A stretch of 64,000 bases of DNA from assembly GCF_014805625.2 (NCBI RefSeq), contig NW_023998457.1, positions 4,594,352 to 4,658,351 on the forward strand, written 5' to 3'. How positions within the stretch are numbered: the first letter of the stretch is position 1; each line of letters begins with the position of its first letter. The stretch is from Glossina fuscipes. Lineage: Eukaryota; Arthropoda; Insecta; Diptera; Glossinidae. The position numbers and the translations under genes were made by a program. The notes under the pieces were generated by a model that saw only the letters and a list, made by a program, of their open reading frames with translations, had not been told where the DNA came from and searched no databases. Positions 12,120-24,341 of the stretch are shown piece after piece.

Positions 12120-12530
12120 GTATCTATGGCTACTAACTGAGATTGTGCGTTGTACGAACTCCAAGAAGGAAGGAAAGCTAAAGAAGACCGTAAAAATTTA
12201 TTGATACTGTCTAGAGAAGGTACATTTTCTGTTAGAACATGCATAAGATGATTTGAAAAATCTCAAATTTTTCTTATAAGCCACCCTCTGGTCGACCACC
12301 TTTGATCGACGCCAATACTGTCAAAAAACAAAATCCTTTTCCGAACAACATCTGAGATAGCGGAAAGACCTAATTCAGTTAAAAAAACCATTTCGGTCCA
12401 TATTTGGAAATTGGAACCTTGCTTTACTCCAAAAACGGGTAGATCCTTTCGACATCTGTTGTTTCGTGCCCAGCACCGCTTCCGGATAGAATCTATGATA
12501 TATTTTATTTTTAAATATTTTGAATTGAAA
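12120..12530 (+). mobile_element. Mariner transposase fossil: N-terminal DNA-binding half only
   Basis: Read with frameshifts on the plus strand, this segment follows the mariner N-terminal region in order. ALYELQEGRKAKEDRKNLL and REGTFSVRTCIR then stop-FEK (where family members have WFEKF) come first. SGRPPLIDANTVKKQNPF follows, then TTSEIAERPNSVKKTISVHI, the second helix-turn-helix. No catalytic domain follows; the segment runs straight into a family A fragment. Stops and at least two frameshifts make it non-functional. The minus-strand open frames here are shadows. Confidence 0.65.
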
Positions 12531-12534
12531 AGTG

Positions 12535-12743
12535 TACCAAATTTCAACAAAACTTTTCAAAAATTTCGACCTTTAGGCTAAACATAACAAAAGAGAACAA
12601 CGTGGACAGACGGCCAGACAAGCCTAGATCGATTCGTTAAATAATTCTGAATAAAAGAGGGGTTTACCTCAAGTCCTTCTCGGTGTTGCACACATTCGTA
12701 CAAACTTCATACATCCTTGCAAAACAAGTGGTGTAGGGTATAA
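12535..12743 (-). repeat. Family A repeat, 5' end, reverse
   Basis: GACAGACGGCCAGACAAGCC, CCTCAAGTCCTTCTCGG and GTGGTGTAGGGTATAA are the inverted 5' landmarks. Confidence 0.8.
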
Positions 12744-14162
12744 AAAAGGCTTAAATCCTATGGGACTTTACAAGTCCATTTCGGGATTTCCTCTTAAATA
12801 TTGATTTTCTTATTTCGTTGTGTTCCTCTGGCCGGTTCATTCGTTCGCTTAATACTTCGATTTTATATTTGTCTCTCTCTCTCTCTGCTGCTGAAAATGA
12901 AAACAAATAATAAACGCGCGAAGAACACAAGGCATGTTCACATTAACAATGTTGAACACTGGAATGCGAAGATAATATTAACACTAAGACGAGGCAAACC
13001 AACCAAAAGCTTGGCAGTTCCTTAGTTGGAACCAAATGTTAGTCGTCCCCGTTATACAACTTTTTTAGTTTATTGTATTGTTTAGGTATGACGTCGACAA
13101 TGCTTGAGCATTAAAGGCAATTTTTCTGTCATGCTATGCATCGAGTCTCATAGAGAGATTACATTGTGAATGCGATTTAAATTTTTATGAAAAATCCTAA
13201 GTGTTGGGTTAAACAATTTATAATTAGATCTATTCATTGACTAATGTTTATGAAACGAAAGTTTTTGATGGGAGTATAGGCGATTTCGTTCAAGTAGTCT
13301 GGCGAATCTACACCATCATTTATCGACTTTACTAAAAACCTCAGGCCTAAAATCTAACCATGTTTCTAAAGTAGAGATAAAGATATTAATAGAAATCGGT
13401 TTTCATAGGGTAGCTACGGAACATGATGGTCCTAAGGCAAATTGGACTGATTTAATCGATTTCTACGTGATGACGGTAGGATGGAAGTCATACCACGAAA
13501 AGATGAACATTAAGCGAAGACATGTCATGTTAACCTAGGAACAGTTTTGTACACTCTACTATATACATTAGATGAAAGGATCTTCACATTCAAATATTGG
13601 ATGCAGTCTGGAGAAACTTGGCAGAAAATTCAACCTAAACGAGATGGAATTTCAGTCATTCATTTCAGTCTCAGTAATAGAAATCATTTCCATTTAGTCG
13701 AACTTTATTTACTAAAAGAAAACTACAATAGAAAATATTTTCTCTTGATAACCTCTGAAAAACGAAAGAATTCCAATTTTGATTACAAGCACATTCCAGA
13801 CTCACTAAACTTACATATAGCTTATATTGGACTTATTGAGGTTGCACACTAGTAACCTGTTGTGTTGAATGAAAATCATATAAACAATGTATTTATCATT
13901 TTACTCTAGTGCTAATAGGCTACAATAGAACACTTACTTGCTTTGTTCATATGCAAAGTAAACAAAGAGATAAGCGAAAAGGACGAAAATTGTGATTTGT
14001 TTTTGACTTCTGTCCCTATATCATACATTCACTACCTATTGGACTGTAAGAGAAAACAAGGCATTGTAATGAATGTAAACATTATACCTCACGTACATAA
14101 ATATATAAAGAAAATATTTTAAATCATTTTAATCATCAAAATAAAATTGAAAAGAACAAGCT
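12744..14162. other. No recognised gene
   Basis: A (CT) tract lies at 12872-12884, and a 101-codon frame at 13547-13852 starts at a non-ATG codon and has no recognisable domain. Nothing else assignable. Confidence 0.4.
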
Positions 14163-15105
14163 TCGTAGGTAGGGTTCTACACCCCATGTGGAATAAGTAT
14201 GTCAATTTGGTGCAGATATATGCAGCAACTAGGAAAACTTGAGATGTATCCGTCTTTTATTATATCGATCAACCCGACAGAATTACTTTTTAAATCGATC
14301 TAAGCTGATCTATCCGTCTGTGCGTTGGTCGGTGTTATGTGCGTCGCAATTTTCAACATATGTTGACGATGTGTGTTACACTGATATGTTTCGACCCAAT
14401 GGCGAACGCTATTGAATTGGTTCGCTTCACTTCTTTGATCATTCGTCATGAAAAAGTCGTTGTATGGAAAAAATTTCAATTTTCAAAACTGGCTAAGTAA
14501 TACTATTCCAAAATTCAGTTCATTTAGCAAGAAAATCTAATTTTCAATACTTCTTGATGAATGTCAGATCTTAACCAGCCATAGTAATTTGATATAAATA
14601 TTGACTCTACAAAATTTGGACCAACCATCTCCACCACCAAAGTTGGTTGGCAAGGATTTGCACGAAAGTTTTTGTTTTCTAGAGCAAAAAAAATTTAAGT
14701 TTTACTATGTTATAATGAAAGTTGATCCATAATAGTAGTTTTACATAAAAATTAACTTTGCAAAATTTTGCCTATTTTTACATTCTACTCTGTATAAGGA
14801 TTTGCAAATAAATTTTCCTTTTTTAGAGAGGAAAAGCCAAAGCTTTAATGATTTGTTAACTATGCTCAATTTTAAATATGTACCGTAATATTTGAATCTT
14901 TTCGTCACAACTATGCTTACGGAATGTAAGCCTTTGCATGCAAACATGCCTAACTTTGAATATACAGTCCCATAAAAGTATATTCCTATACAAACAGATT
15001 ATAGTTTTTATGTTCTATGGCAAAAATAAGAATTGTGTTAGACAATTTGATGTAAGGTGTTTAATAGTGGGCCTTGCCTAACTACAATGTGTTGTTTTAT
15101 TTTCC
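14163..15105 (+). repeat. Family A repeat, full-length copy
   Basis: It runs from TAGGGTTCTACACCCCATG through TCGATCTAAGCTGATCTATC, CGCTATTGAATTGGTTCG and GTCGTTGTATGGAAAAAAT to the terminal GTTTAATAGTGGGCCTTGCC. It is about 940 bp and non-coding. Confidence 0.8.
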
Positions 15106-15639
15106 AGCTTACCATCAACTCATTGTTTAGCTTTGTTTTTCGCAAAGCATGCAAGGTAGATATGTGTGGAATTAATTATTTTATGTTTTTATAGTGCGAT
15201 AACACTTGTGAAACAACTTGTGTGTCACTTATAAAACAATTTATTCTTTCCTTTTTTAGAAAATTTGAAATTTTAAACCATTTCTGTAGAGTGTACGATG
15301 AAACACAATATTGAATATGTAAGGAGTGAAGAACGATCCTAGACGATAAATAGATATTAATTCTGTCTTTGCTTTTGTTGTCGACTGTAACATTGACTAC
15401 ATGAAATGTTGAGACTCATAGCTTTGTAAAGCTAAGCTACTAAGATTGATAATTTTCCTAGTCTTGCTACTGAGTGCTGGGTTTAGCTCACCGGGTTACC
15501 CAGGTGCTCAACTGCTTGTTACAAATAGAGTGTTATTTATGCTTCCGACTTTCTCCTACTCGGGTAAATTTATAAAAACATAGATTTCATTGCGATAACT
15601 ATTAGAAACCATATAATCTATTTAGGAGTTAACATTTAC
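15106..15639. other. No recognised content
   Basis: Only a short hairpin-prone CACCGGGTTACCCAGGTG near 15490 stands out. Confidence 0.4.
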
Positions 15640-15880
15640 ACGCTTAGGGAAATCTATTGGCTTAAACCCTACAGATAGTAATCGGCTGATTCCCTAAACT
15701 TTACCCCGCCCTGGCTTGGCCGCTCATCTTACATTCTAACCTCGCAGTCTCCTAGTCTAGACCCCGTACCCTCACCTACTTCCTATACTCAAATGCCCCC
15801 TCACGTCAGCCAATATGCGCGGTTGTTTACGGATTTTTTAAAACTTGCATCTACTCGGCACGGCGGTTACCACCAGAGAG
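15640..15880. other. C-rich compositional island
   Basis: About half of these bases are G or C, against roughly a third around them, and C clearly exceeds G on the plus strand (TTTACCCCGCCCTGGCTTGG, GACCCCGTACCCTCACC). No open frame or known motif explains it. It could be a promoter, enhancer or foreign insert. Confidence 0.5.
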
Positions 15881-17504
15881 AAAGAGGATATATGTTGAAA
15901 ACTATCAAAAAAGGAACACTTCTGATATTCGGTATATCCGCGTAAGTATTTTGAATTCTGGTAGTGCTTTTTGAGTTATAGCATAATATAGAATATCGAG
16001 GCGTTTCGTCACGGTCTCGTGGGGTGACATTTTAAACAAAAAGTTCGGGTAAAACTAAAAACTGGAGAACTGGCATGTCTCACTTCCAACTGGAAATTAT
16101 TTAATGTGTTTATCCCTTGCTTATACGAGTCTACGCCTTGATTTATCCGGTCTTTTTTTATAATGAAAACCTGATTGTTTGACTGCCGCTCGGTTGCTAA
16201 ACCCTGATGAGGTTGAATGATTTGTTCAGTTGTCCTATCTAGCCATCACTTTGTCCAATGGTTGTAAGCGTAACTTTAAGAAAATCTACGAAGCATTTGG
16301 AGAACTAGTTTTTAAACGTTTCGACTCAGTTCCAGCATTGAGTTTCTCCGCTACAAATGGCCGTTAGTTAAATGAACATAGCGAAAGGATACAAATTGAA
16401 TTGCAACAAAACAATATAATATAAATTTATCATTACTTATCCTGGACATCCAGAGATTTCTTGCTTTTTGCATTCTTTCAATTCACAAATTTTTCCATCT
16501 AACTACTACAACGTTGTAGGTAAAAGAAGAAAATATCTAAAGTCAATTTTTAGGTGAACTTTAAGTTCACTTTTCATTGCATATTTTCAATACTTAAATG
16601 CAGAATATACACGCTATGCATCAAAGAAGACTTATTACATGCTTATCATTCTCTTTGTGGATATATGCACTCAATATTCAAATCATTTTTCAATACTATG
16701 AATATTTACCGAATGCATGCATACCACAGAAGCTTATTGCTTGTTTTGCTTCAGAACGATACGAGTTATTTGAAACTGTAGAACGTTCTTTATGAAGGAT
16801 GATTTATTTATGACATGATAATCTGCTTTAAAGATATAAATGTTTGCACGTGTGCTTCATGGTTAATAATCTAAGTAGAAAATTTTCAAAGGCGTTAAAA
16901 ACATAAAAACAAACTTAAGTAAATTTGTATACATTTGCATATCTACGTAATGTGCCGCATAGTTTTTATAGATGATCTTTGTTGATTATCAATTCCGCAA
17001 TTTTCCACAATTCATGCACTTATGCTACAGTTTATGGTAAGAACCTAGATAAGTGTGGACAACAAAGCTGAAGCTTTGACTTCTCAATCAAGCGAAAGCA
17101 CCTACGCGCTAGCGTTACGCATGTTACGATCTGTCTATGGGTTCTTGTATCTTTCCTGCTATGGTCGCCCAACATTGGCAGTGCACTTAGACCATAGGGC
17201 AATATGTAAGTGAGCTGTCTTGATATTTACTGTGAGTAGCAAACAACCGTTATGGATAACATTTTGAGGATTTTTTTTTTTGCAGAAGAAAGAAAACCAG
17301 AAGAATGCGAAGACGCGAAAAAAGAATCGATCATGAAAAATTGGCAATTATTAGAGGGAAAAAGGCTAATCTTTCGTCAATAGGCTAATCGTCAGATCGT
17401 GCCCAATGTAATTACAATAATGCAGTTCTTTTCGTCTGAACATTTTTGTTATTTCGAAGGGAGAAAATCGTAAAGAAAATTTATTTTAACACTAGAAGTA
17501 CCTT
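15881..17504. other. No recognised gene or repeat
   Basis: Short overlapping frames around 16554-16795 look like chance in AT-rich DNA. Nothing assigned. Confidence 0.4.
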
Positions 17505-18080
17505 GTGCGTTATTTTGATCCTTTTTGGAACTTTTATTGAAAAATGGGGAACACATTCATTGTATCAAAACGTTTCAGAGACCCTTTAGGTCTATATATT
17601 TTTAATCAGCGTCAAATTCTGAAGCGACTTAAGCATGTCACTCCGTCCATCTGTCTAGTACATCTCATGTAAACAACCTGTTGGACACAAAAATGAAGCT
17701 AACGGTTTCAAATTTCAGACTGGTGTTGAAAGTAGATCAAATCGGTTAAAGGGTACCACATTAACTAGGGAACCCCTGTATTTTTCAAAGGTAGCTATTT
17801 GCTCACTAGTCACAAAGTATAGCTCTCTTTAAAAATTTGTACGCACATTCTCTGGATGATGCTATAACGCTTGCACCACGCCTAACCAATGTTATAATGT
17901 ATCAAATTCTCATTTATTTTGTCAAAACCCTTATAACGCCCGGAAGCAAGGTTCAAACATTCTAAACAGTATTTACGTTCTCGACCATTGCCAACTTCGG
18001 AATCATCCTAAACATGTCTGTTGGTTTGTAAGTCTGTCCATCTTTCCGTCTATCCAACTTTATATTGTCTGTGGATATGA
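17505..18080 (-). repeat. Family B repeat, reverse, probably two partial copies
   Basis: TTTTTAATCAGCGTCAAATT, GACTTAAGCATGTCA, CTGTCTAGTACATCTCATG and a second AAACATGTCTGTTGG/CATCTTTCCGTCTATCC block match inverted B. Confidence 0.6.
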
Positions 18081-18842
18081 AATGATCTAATCTGATCAAA
18101 ATACACGCCTACAATGCCCACGCATCTTTGCAATGAAAACGTAGGAGATCTCTGTTTTCAGTATTTTTTGCTTTTTACTCCTACACTACGCTACATAAAA
18201 GATATAAATTTCTATCTTTATTTTAAAAAATAGAAAAGATCCGGTCTTATAGTTGATAGCTTTATTCTTGCGATGAAGAATATATATACTGCGAACATTA
18301 TGCGGATGCATAGATGGACCTGCGAATATATTTAAATCGATTCACAGTGATCACAAGCTGATGGTCTTGAAAATATCTACCTTATGTATGTCTCTAAAAC
18401 TTCCTTGTGGATATTGCAAGCATTTTGAGAAAATAAATGTACCCCAATAATTTGACGGTGGGCAAAAAATAATTCTAAAAAGCAGATCGAAATCAGTTAA
18501 ACGAATCATTTTTGCAATTAACTTAATTCTTGGATAGATTTAAAATGCATGTAGTGAGTAAATACAATTGATTGAATAACGTTATAGTGACGAATGCATT
18601 TGAAATATTATCAAACATATTATAGTATGGCCAAGTAATTGAATGATTTATGTAGGAATTGGGCAAATTTATCGAATTTTATGAAGCGAATGTGATCGCT
18701 AAACATCCAGACTACGGTATTGCTTTGACCTGCAGCTGGTGGCTTACGATAACCTCATGTCAAAGTCGCTGCATTCTTTCAAGCGTTCTTTCGCCGCGGG
18801 TTAACGTTATATTGACCTTGATAACAAAACATGTTTGTGCTA
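18081..18842. other. Mostly unassigned; possible extension of the decayed coding frame
   Basis: From about 18660 the DNA is less AT-rich and open in several frames (for example YCFDLQLVAYDNLMSKSL), which may belong to the pseudogene that follows. Confidence 0.2.
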
Positions 18843-19109
18843 CTACAGCAAACTGGCTTGCTTTTCACAATCAACTCTAGCAATTTCAGTAATAGTAGCA
18901 ACAATGTCAGTTAAGTCGCTGCCGCTTAACATATAGCACAAAATTCATCACCAAGTGGCAATCGCAACAATTATTCAGGGACATCTACGCGACCATTGTT
19001 TTCATGCATGGTAACACCGTTCATAACAATAGCATCGCCAATCATTCAATGTCCCAATGAGGAAGACGATAAAATCAAGATGAATATGACCGGCGAGTTA
19101 TATAAATGA
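18843..19109 (+). pseudogene. Decayed Asn/Ser-rich coding fragment
   Basis: One frame of 89 codons ending TGA at 19107 reads LQQTGLLFTINSSNFSNSSN, then a block holding two TAA stops (18912 and 18927), then HIAQNSSPSGNRNNYSGTST and, at the end, CPNEEDDKIKMNMTGELYK. The frame never shifts, and both stops are one base from Gln or Glu codons, so an original uninterrupted reading is easy to imagine. Asn/Ser/Gln tracts like this are typical of fly transcriptional regulators, but no domain identifies the parent. Chance cannot be excluded. Confidence 0.35.
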
Positions 19110-19131
19110 GGAACGATAAACTGCAGCAAGG

Positions 19132-19152
19132 TTTTTTTTTTTTTTTTTTTTT
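19132..19152. repeat. Poly(T) run
   Basis: An uninterrupted T run of about 21 bases follows the pseudogene. It reads as poly(A) on the opposite strand. Confidence 0.8.
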
Positions 19153-19591
19153 ATTTGCTCTTGTAAGATATTTTTGACAAACAAAGTGAGTGTTTCGCCG
19201 TATGACACTTTTGTCGCGTTCTATGCTTTATATAAAACTGTGTTGCACGAGTCGCTTACATTAAGCAAATGCAGTTTCTATGGCTGTTGGATAATAAACG
19301 TTCTTCCCCTTTACCGGAAATGCATAAAACTTTATCGATACATGTTTCTGTCTCTTTTTTGCTATGGACTTAATCGTTACATCAATTATTGGAGGTAAAA
19401 CGTTACAAAATCGACACTTATTCTTTTACCGTGTTATGCCGACCCCTGTTAGTCTGTTGGACGGTTAGTATTTTTCACCGTTCTATACGAACCCGTCTTA
19501 AATGAGCAAATGTTATACATGGCAGTCTACATGGGTTAGATATATTTATCTATTAAGTATCCTAAATAAAATATTTCGTTATTATTGTTTT

Positions 19592-20220
19592 TTTTATACC
19601 TTAGATCGCTTGTAGTGCAGAACATGTTAACTTGATGCAGACGGTTGAAGCACGAAGAAATACTTGAGATAGACTCACTTTCTACTACACCGATGATTCT
19701 CTGAACCGATGTAAGCATGTTTGTCTGTTCGCCTATCTTTCTAATGTCTGTCAATGTTTTCTTCCCATCGAAACACAGACCGTAAATTTTCGAGATATGA
19801 TGATGAAGTTCAGTTTGTTTACGTGTACGCTATTGATAGTAGCTCCGATCGGATCACTTTCTTGACCACTCTTTTGAACGTATCATAATTTTTAGAATTT
19901 TACTACAAAAATCTTTTGGCATTCCAAGTTGGTGTGACGACTTTGAACAGAATGAGGGAATTTTTTGAATCCCCTGCCACAAAACTATTTCTACGCAAAC
20001 TGAAGCATTACATGGTTAGAATGCCTAATTTCCAAGAATTCTTGAAAAGAATTCTTCCATAATAAAATAACTTGACATAAAAACTAACTTTACCAAATTT
20101 GAACCACGCAGGTGTTTTTTTGGACCCTAACGCATATAGGGGTTCTAATGAAAAATAATCTTTTATATGCCTAATTTAAAGCCTAATTATTAATATTTCA
20201 TGAAAATTTTTGACGTTCAA
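19592..20220 (+). repeat. Family A repeat
   Basis: GCTTGTAGTGCAGAACATG, ACTTGAGATAGACTCAC, TTTTCGAGATATGATGATG, CCAAGTTGGTGTGACGACTT and CATAAAAACTAACTTTACC occur in family order. Confidence 0.75.
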
Positions 20221-20300
20221 TGCTTTAATTTATTGTCTTAAAAAAGTGAATTGCAGAAAATTTATTTTTCGTCTTTTATTTCACTATTCATTACTTCATG

Positions 20301-20540
20301 TGTTGCTAAGGAAAATCAACGTCATGACGTCAGCCCTAATTAATTTAGAATTAACACGCTTACCTTGTCGCCTCCTACTCTCCCAGTGCGTTTTTTTGAT
20401 ACCCGGTAAGGTTACAAAAAAAATCAATTCATTACGTTGTAACGCCCACCATAATTAATTTTGAATTAACACACTGATCTTGCCGCCTTCTACTTCCCGC
20501 GCTTGTTCATTTGATACCCATATAGCATAGTATTGCTAAG
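20301..20540 (+). repeat. Tandem 114-bp unit, two copies plus start of a third
   Basis: TGCTAAGGAAAATCAA, CTAATTAATTTAGAATTAAC, TTGTCGCCTCCTACTC and TTTGATACCC recur about 114 bp later with substitutions (TAATTAATTTTGAATTAAC, TTGCCGCCTTCTACTTCCC, TTTGATACCC). A third TATTGCTAAGAAAA begins at about 20530. The array lies between opposed family A copies. Confidence 0.75.
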
Positions 20541-20542
20541 AA

Positions 20543-21205
20543 AAAACAAGTAAGAACATTATAGTTGGGCAAGGCCCACCATTAAGTACCCTACGTACAT
20601 ATTGTTGAAGACAATTTTTATCTTTATTATAGAACACAAAAATTATGTCGTGTTTCTATATGAAAAGGTATATTTTCCATGTGCGTGCTCATAGGAAAAA
20701 GGGCCCAAAACGCAATCTAATGCAGCACAAGTTTAATCCTTACATAGGGTAAAATCTGAAAAAAGTCATAGATGGTCCAAATTTTGTACGAAATTACTGT
20801 AGGACCAATTATCGGGAAAATCCTTATTAAGGTAGTATCCAAAAATAGATCGAGGTGGTCCAAATTTGGTATTGTTCATTGCTTTATGTTAAATTACTAT
20901 TGTGATATAATAATTTTCATCATGAAGTTTTGAAAATTATACCGCTTTTTTTACCCCATCCGGTCCAAACAATTTTCAATAGCGTTCGTCCTTGGGTCAA
21001 AACACGTCATTATACCAAATTTCGTCGAAATATTTTAAAAGTTGCGATCTGTAACTTGAACACAAATTTACATGGACAGACATCAGACGGACGGACAGGC
21101 TTAGATGAATTCACATTATGTATGCCAAGTTAAATCTATCTTAAGCGCTTCTACACATTACATACGACCGCACTAAGTACTACAAGTGCTAGAGGATATA
21201 ATAGT
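20543..21205 (-). repeat. Family A repeat, reverse copy with intact terminus
   Basis: It begins ACAAGTAAGAACATTATAG and TTGGGCAAGGCCCACCATTA, the inverted family end. It passes through CCAAACAATTTTCAATAGCG, then GGACAGACATCAGACGGACG, and ends near CACTAAGTACTACAAGTGC. Confidence 0.85.
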
Positions 21206-21224
21206 TTAGGCGTCACTGCGGGTT

Positions 21225-21440
21225 TGTGCTCCATTTGGTCCATTTTGAATACCAACCTTCAAGAACTACCAATGTTTCTGCCAATTCTGAGCCGATAACT
21301 TAATTTTTATGGCAAGCAGGCATTACACATTATGACAAATGTTCCGGTGAATATAAATACTATGGACGCATGTAAGGTTGAAATAAATTAAACTTCTGCA
21401 AGCCAATGTTATCTGTTCTCCATTCAAACATTTAAGGCTT
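21225..21440 (+). repeat. Family B repeat, partial
   Basis: CCATTTTGAATACCAACCTT and CTACCAATGTTTCTGCCAAT match the central B block. It directly follows the reverse family A copy. Confidence 0.6.
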
Positions 21441-22383
21441 TTGTTTATTAACACAATAATGTGCTTGAACGCCCTGCTTGTGGTATTTCTATCGAAAATG
21501 TGTGGTTTTCATTATGTCAATCCCATCCTCGAACTTAACTTTTCCATAAGTCTTCTTCTTTACCGCAATAATAGCTTGTTAGACGAAATGTTGACATATT
21601 ATTGACAAAATTATTTATACACACGTATATGTTTCCACAAATAGGTTTAAATTGTTTTGCCTGGTGTGAAATAAGCTCGTACAAGCGTACACGTTCAATA
21701 GCATAGAAGCCGTTAAGATGAATTTTTTATTAGATTTGTCAAATATCAAATGTTTGCACTTTGTTCAAATACATACGGCAATGAATATATTTTTGATAAG
21801 AGCAGATGCCGATATTGATTAAGATTGATATTAAACTGTACATAAACTTCACTTAACTGAAATAATGTGAGTACCTAGGACAAAAGTTCATTTTGGTGGC
21901 ACACAGATCTTTTCGCATAATTCTCTTTTGATACTTAAGATCAAGTATGACTTAAGTATTAAGAGATTTATCGCATTCGAAGTCATACCAGCTGTAACTA
22001 TTGGCAAAGTCAATCTTTCGAAGAGAAGTTAAGATGAAAATAATGGTCCATTCTTCTTGATCGAGTCAATGAAGTAACGACATCACAATTATCACCAACG
22101 GTATATGTAAGGAAATTAATCGTGTAGTCGTATAGCCGTATAGGCAAAGATAATAGGTAATAATGCTAGGAAATGACTGAGAAACGTCGACGTTTTAAAC
22201 CGTCACTCCGTAATCTACTTTTAATGATTCTTCTAGGTGAGATAATGAAAATGTAAGCTAAATATATTAGCAGCAGGGAAACCGCATGCGAGTTTCCCAT
22301 AAACAACTTGGTTCGTGGTTAAATTAATGGATTAAAAAAATTTAACAATGCAAAAAAGCCGAATACACTGTTTTATTATAAAT
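21441..22383. other. No recognised content
   Basis: AT-rich spacer without assignable frames or repeats. Confidence 0.4.
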
Positions 22384-22484
22384 ATACGCCTAATCTCCTC
22401 TTTTTACACAAAAGATACGTTCCCCGCAAATTCGTGCAAAAAAGTCGTGTAAAAAAAATCGTGTAAGAAGCGAATTAGATGCGC
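22384..22484. mobile_element. Short MITE of the TTTTTACACG type
   Basis: ATACGCCTAATCTCC then TCTTTTTACAC at the left is mirrored by TCGTGTAAGAAGCGAATTAG then ATGCGCA at the right. At about 100 bp it is a much-deleted relative of 8493-9120. Confidence 0.55.
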
Positions 22485-22942
22485 ACTTACAATCTCACAA
22501 AGTAGTCCCATTGATCTATATATGCTAAACGACAGATTATATTTCCTGTAGAAATAATTAAAGAAATTCGTTATTACTAGTGGGGCGTGCCTACGTTAGG
22601 CTCGGCTGAACAATTCATAAAGCTAATCCCTGGCATTAGCTCGCAACCGAACAGCTGCGGTCTTTATTGGTAGGATTAGGAGCAATAAATCTGATATCAA
22701 ATAAATTGGAAGTAATCGGAATAGATTTCGGTCGCAATAAAGCTTCTTAAGAAAGCATGTTCAAATAAAGGATAAATGGAGCTACAACCCATCATAAATT
22801 ACTCACAGCCTAATGAAAAAGATAAATATAATACAAAAAAAGTAAGGGAAGAACTGATCAAAAACTGAAAAAAGAATATCACCACTTGAGAATTTGTCTG
22901 AGTTGCAGGAGTCCAACGGGTCCTTAATTTGGGGACCTACAT
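22485..22942. other. No recognised content
   Basis: AT-rich spacer leading into the LINE fragment. Confidence 0.4.
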
Positions 22943-23630
22943 TTGGGGATGTATGCGATGAGAAAACTATACATTAGGTTGGTACGACGTGTATTGGAAT
23001 ACGGCTCGGTCGTATGGTCCCCGTCGTATGGCTGCCATGTGAATTTAATAGAAACTTTGCAGAAGCGGTTTCTGCTTTTTGCTCTAAGAAATTTGTGTTC
23101 GGATCCACCCCCTTGTGAAAAAAGATTGCTACTTACATCCTTACCGTCGCTAGAGAAACGTAGGATGGTATTGGGCATTACCTTCATTGGGCGTTGCTTC
23201 CGTAATAGCGCCGTTGACTCGCCGTTTTTCTTAAGTGCTGTTAACTTTAAAATTCCTGTTCGTCCGGCGGGGAACTTTCTTTTTACTAAACTTATCCAAC
23301 ACTGGTTAAATTAAGAGATTTTTAATTCCCTTAGGGTTCTCTATAAGCAATCTAGCTAAGGTTTCTAATCTAATTTCCTTATCGGATGCCTGTGCACTGC
23401 CAACATCTTACCAAACCTATTAAATCCTATTATTCGGAGTCTTAATACGGATTTTAAGGATAATCGATAGAGACGTTGTTTATTTTTTGTATATGTTTGT
23501 ATTAATTGTTTGTTGTTTTAAGACGTTTTCTACTTGAATTGCAGTTGGGCTAAGCCTTCAAGTGAGCTGCATCTGCGCTGCAGTTGAATTCTGTACTTAT
23601 GAAATTAAAATTAAATGAACAAATAAACTG
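22943..23630 (+). mobile_element. Jockey-type LINE, 3' end (RT C-terminal part and 3'UTR)
   Basis: The frame at 22943-23314 (123 codons) ends the reverse transcriptase ORF of a non-LTR retrotransposon. YIRLVRRVLEYGSVVWSPSY is the conserved block found shortly after the catalytic core in Jockey-like elements, and LIETLQKRFLLFALR and LPSLEKRRMVLG follow in the usual order. The stop is followed by about 300 bases of AT-rich 3'UTR ending in an A-rich tail (AAATTAAAATTAAATGAAC). The 5' side is missing, as expected for 5' truncation during insertion. The catalytic motif is not present, so it is inactive. Confidence 0.8.
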
Positions 23631-23639
23631 ATCATTAAG

Positions 23640-24090
23640 GGTAATTATTTATGCCCTATATTACACGTCCAGGCTGTATTAAGCTAGCGTATTGTACGTA
23701 ACACACACATGGATTGAAAAACGATGCATCTTTTATTGTACCTATCTATTCAAGGTCACTGTTTGAACCAAACTAAGCTTGTCCGTCGGCCTGTTCTTCC
23801 GATGTCTGTCACAATTTTCACGATATTTTGATGAAATATGGCAAGCTGACGTGTTTTTTTTTTTCTTTTTTTTGGAATCAAGTGAATCATTTTGTCAATC
23901 ACTCCCCGTATAACACCTGATTTCGAGAAGTCATCTTATGAAAATATAATGTATTCGTAAAACTTCTTGACAAACATAGCTGAGTAGTAATGAGTTCTGA
24001 ATTAAAGGGAAAAATTTGGTCAGATGAGGCAATATTTTGACCTTCCTCCTATTGGAACTGAATTTTTATATAATAAAAAGGTGCAATTTC
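23640..24090 (+). repeat. Family A repeat, partial
   Basis: AACTAAGCTTGTCCGTCGGC, CGATATTTTGATGAAATATG, CACTCCCCGTATAACACC and a T-rich insertion at about 23857-23873. Confidence 0.7.
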
Positions 24091-24269
24091 TACTTATTCA
24101 CCCAGTTTTTGCATTCGAGTGCCACGTGCACATCAATTTGCATGCAATCTCCACTGCCAACGATTACATCGGAAATTTAATAAGGAATATAACCAATCAA
24201 TGTCTGACCCATAGTGTTTACATGAGATGACGCATTCATTGAATACAGCCGGCCTCACTCGAAAATAAT

Positions 24270-24341
24270 GAGAGACAAAAAGAGAGAGAGAAAGAGAGAA
24301 AGAGAAAAAGTGATAGAGAGAGAGAGAGAGAGAGGGAGAGT
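24270..24341. promoter_or_regulatory. GA-repeat tract upstream of the F-box gene
   Basis: About 70 bases of nearly pure GA/GAAA repeats lie some 270 bases before the candidate transcription start. Similar tracts bind GAGA factor at many fly promoters, but GA microsatellites without promoters also occur in this window (42632). Confidence 0.35.

Noticed and set aside
12053..12204. Exon-like plus-strand frame after a strong acceptor (YMHAGLENELKQRR...)
   Set aside because: Its second half overlaps, in another frame, a clear mariner transposase N terminus (ALYELQEGRKAKEDRKN), so the exon-like reading is a shadow.
13547..13852. 101-codon plus-strand frame
   Set aside because: Starts at a non-ATG codon, shows no domain, and has a composition typical of translated AT-rich DNA.
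22924..23187. 87-codon minus-strand frame
   Set aside because: Shadow of the LINE reverse transcriptase frame on the plus strand.
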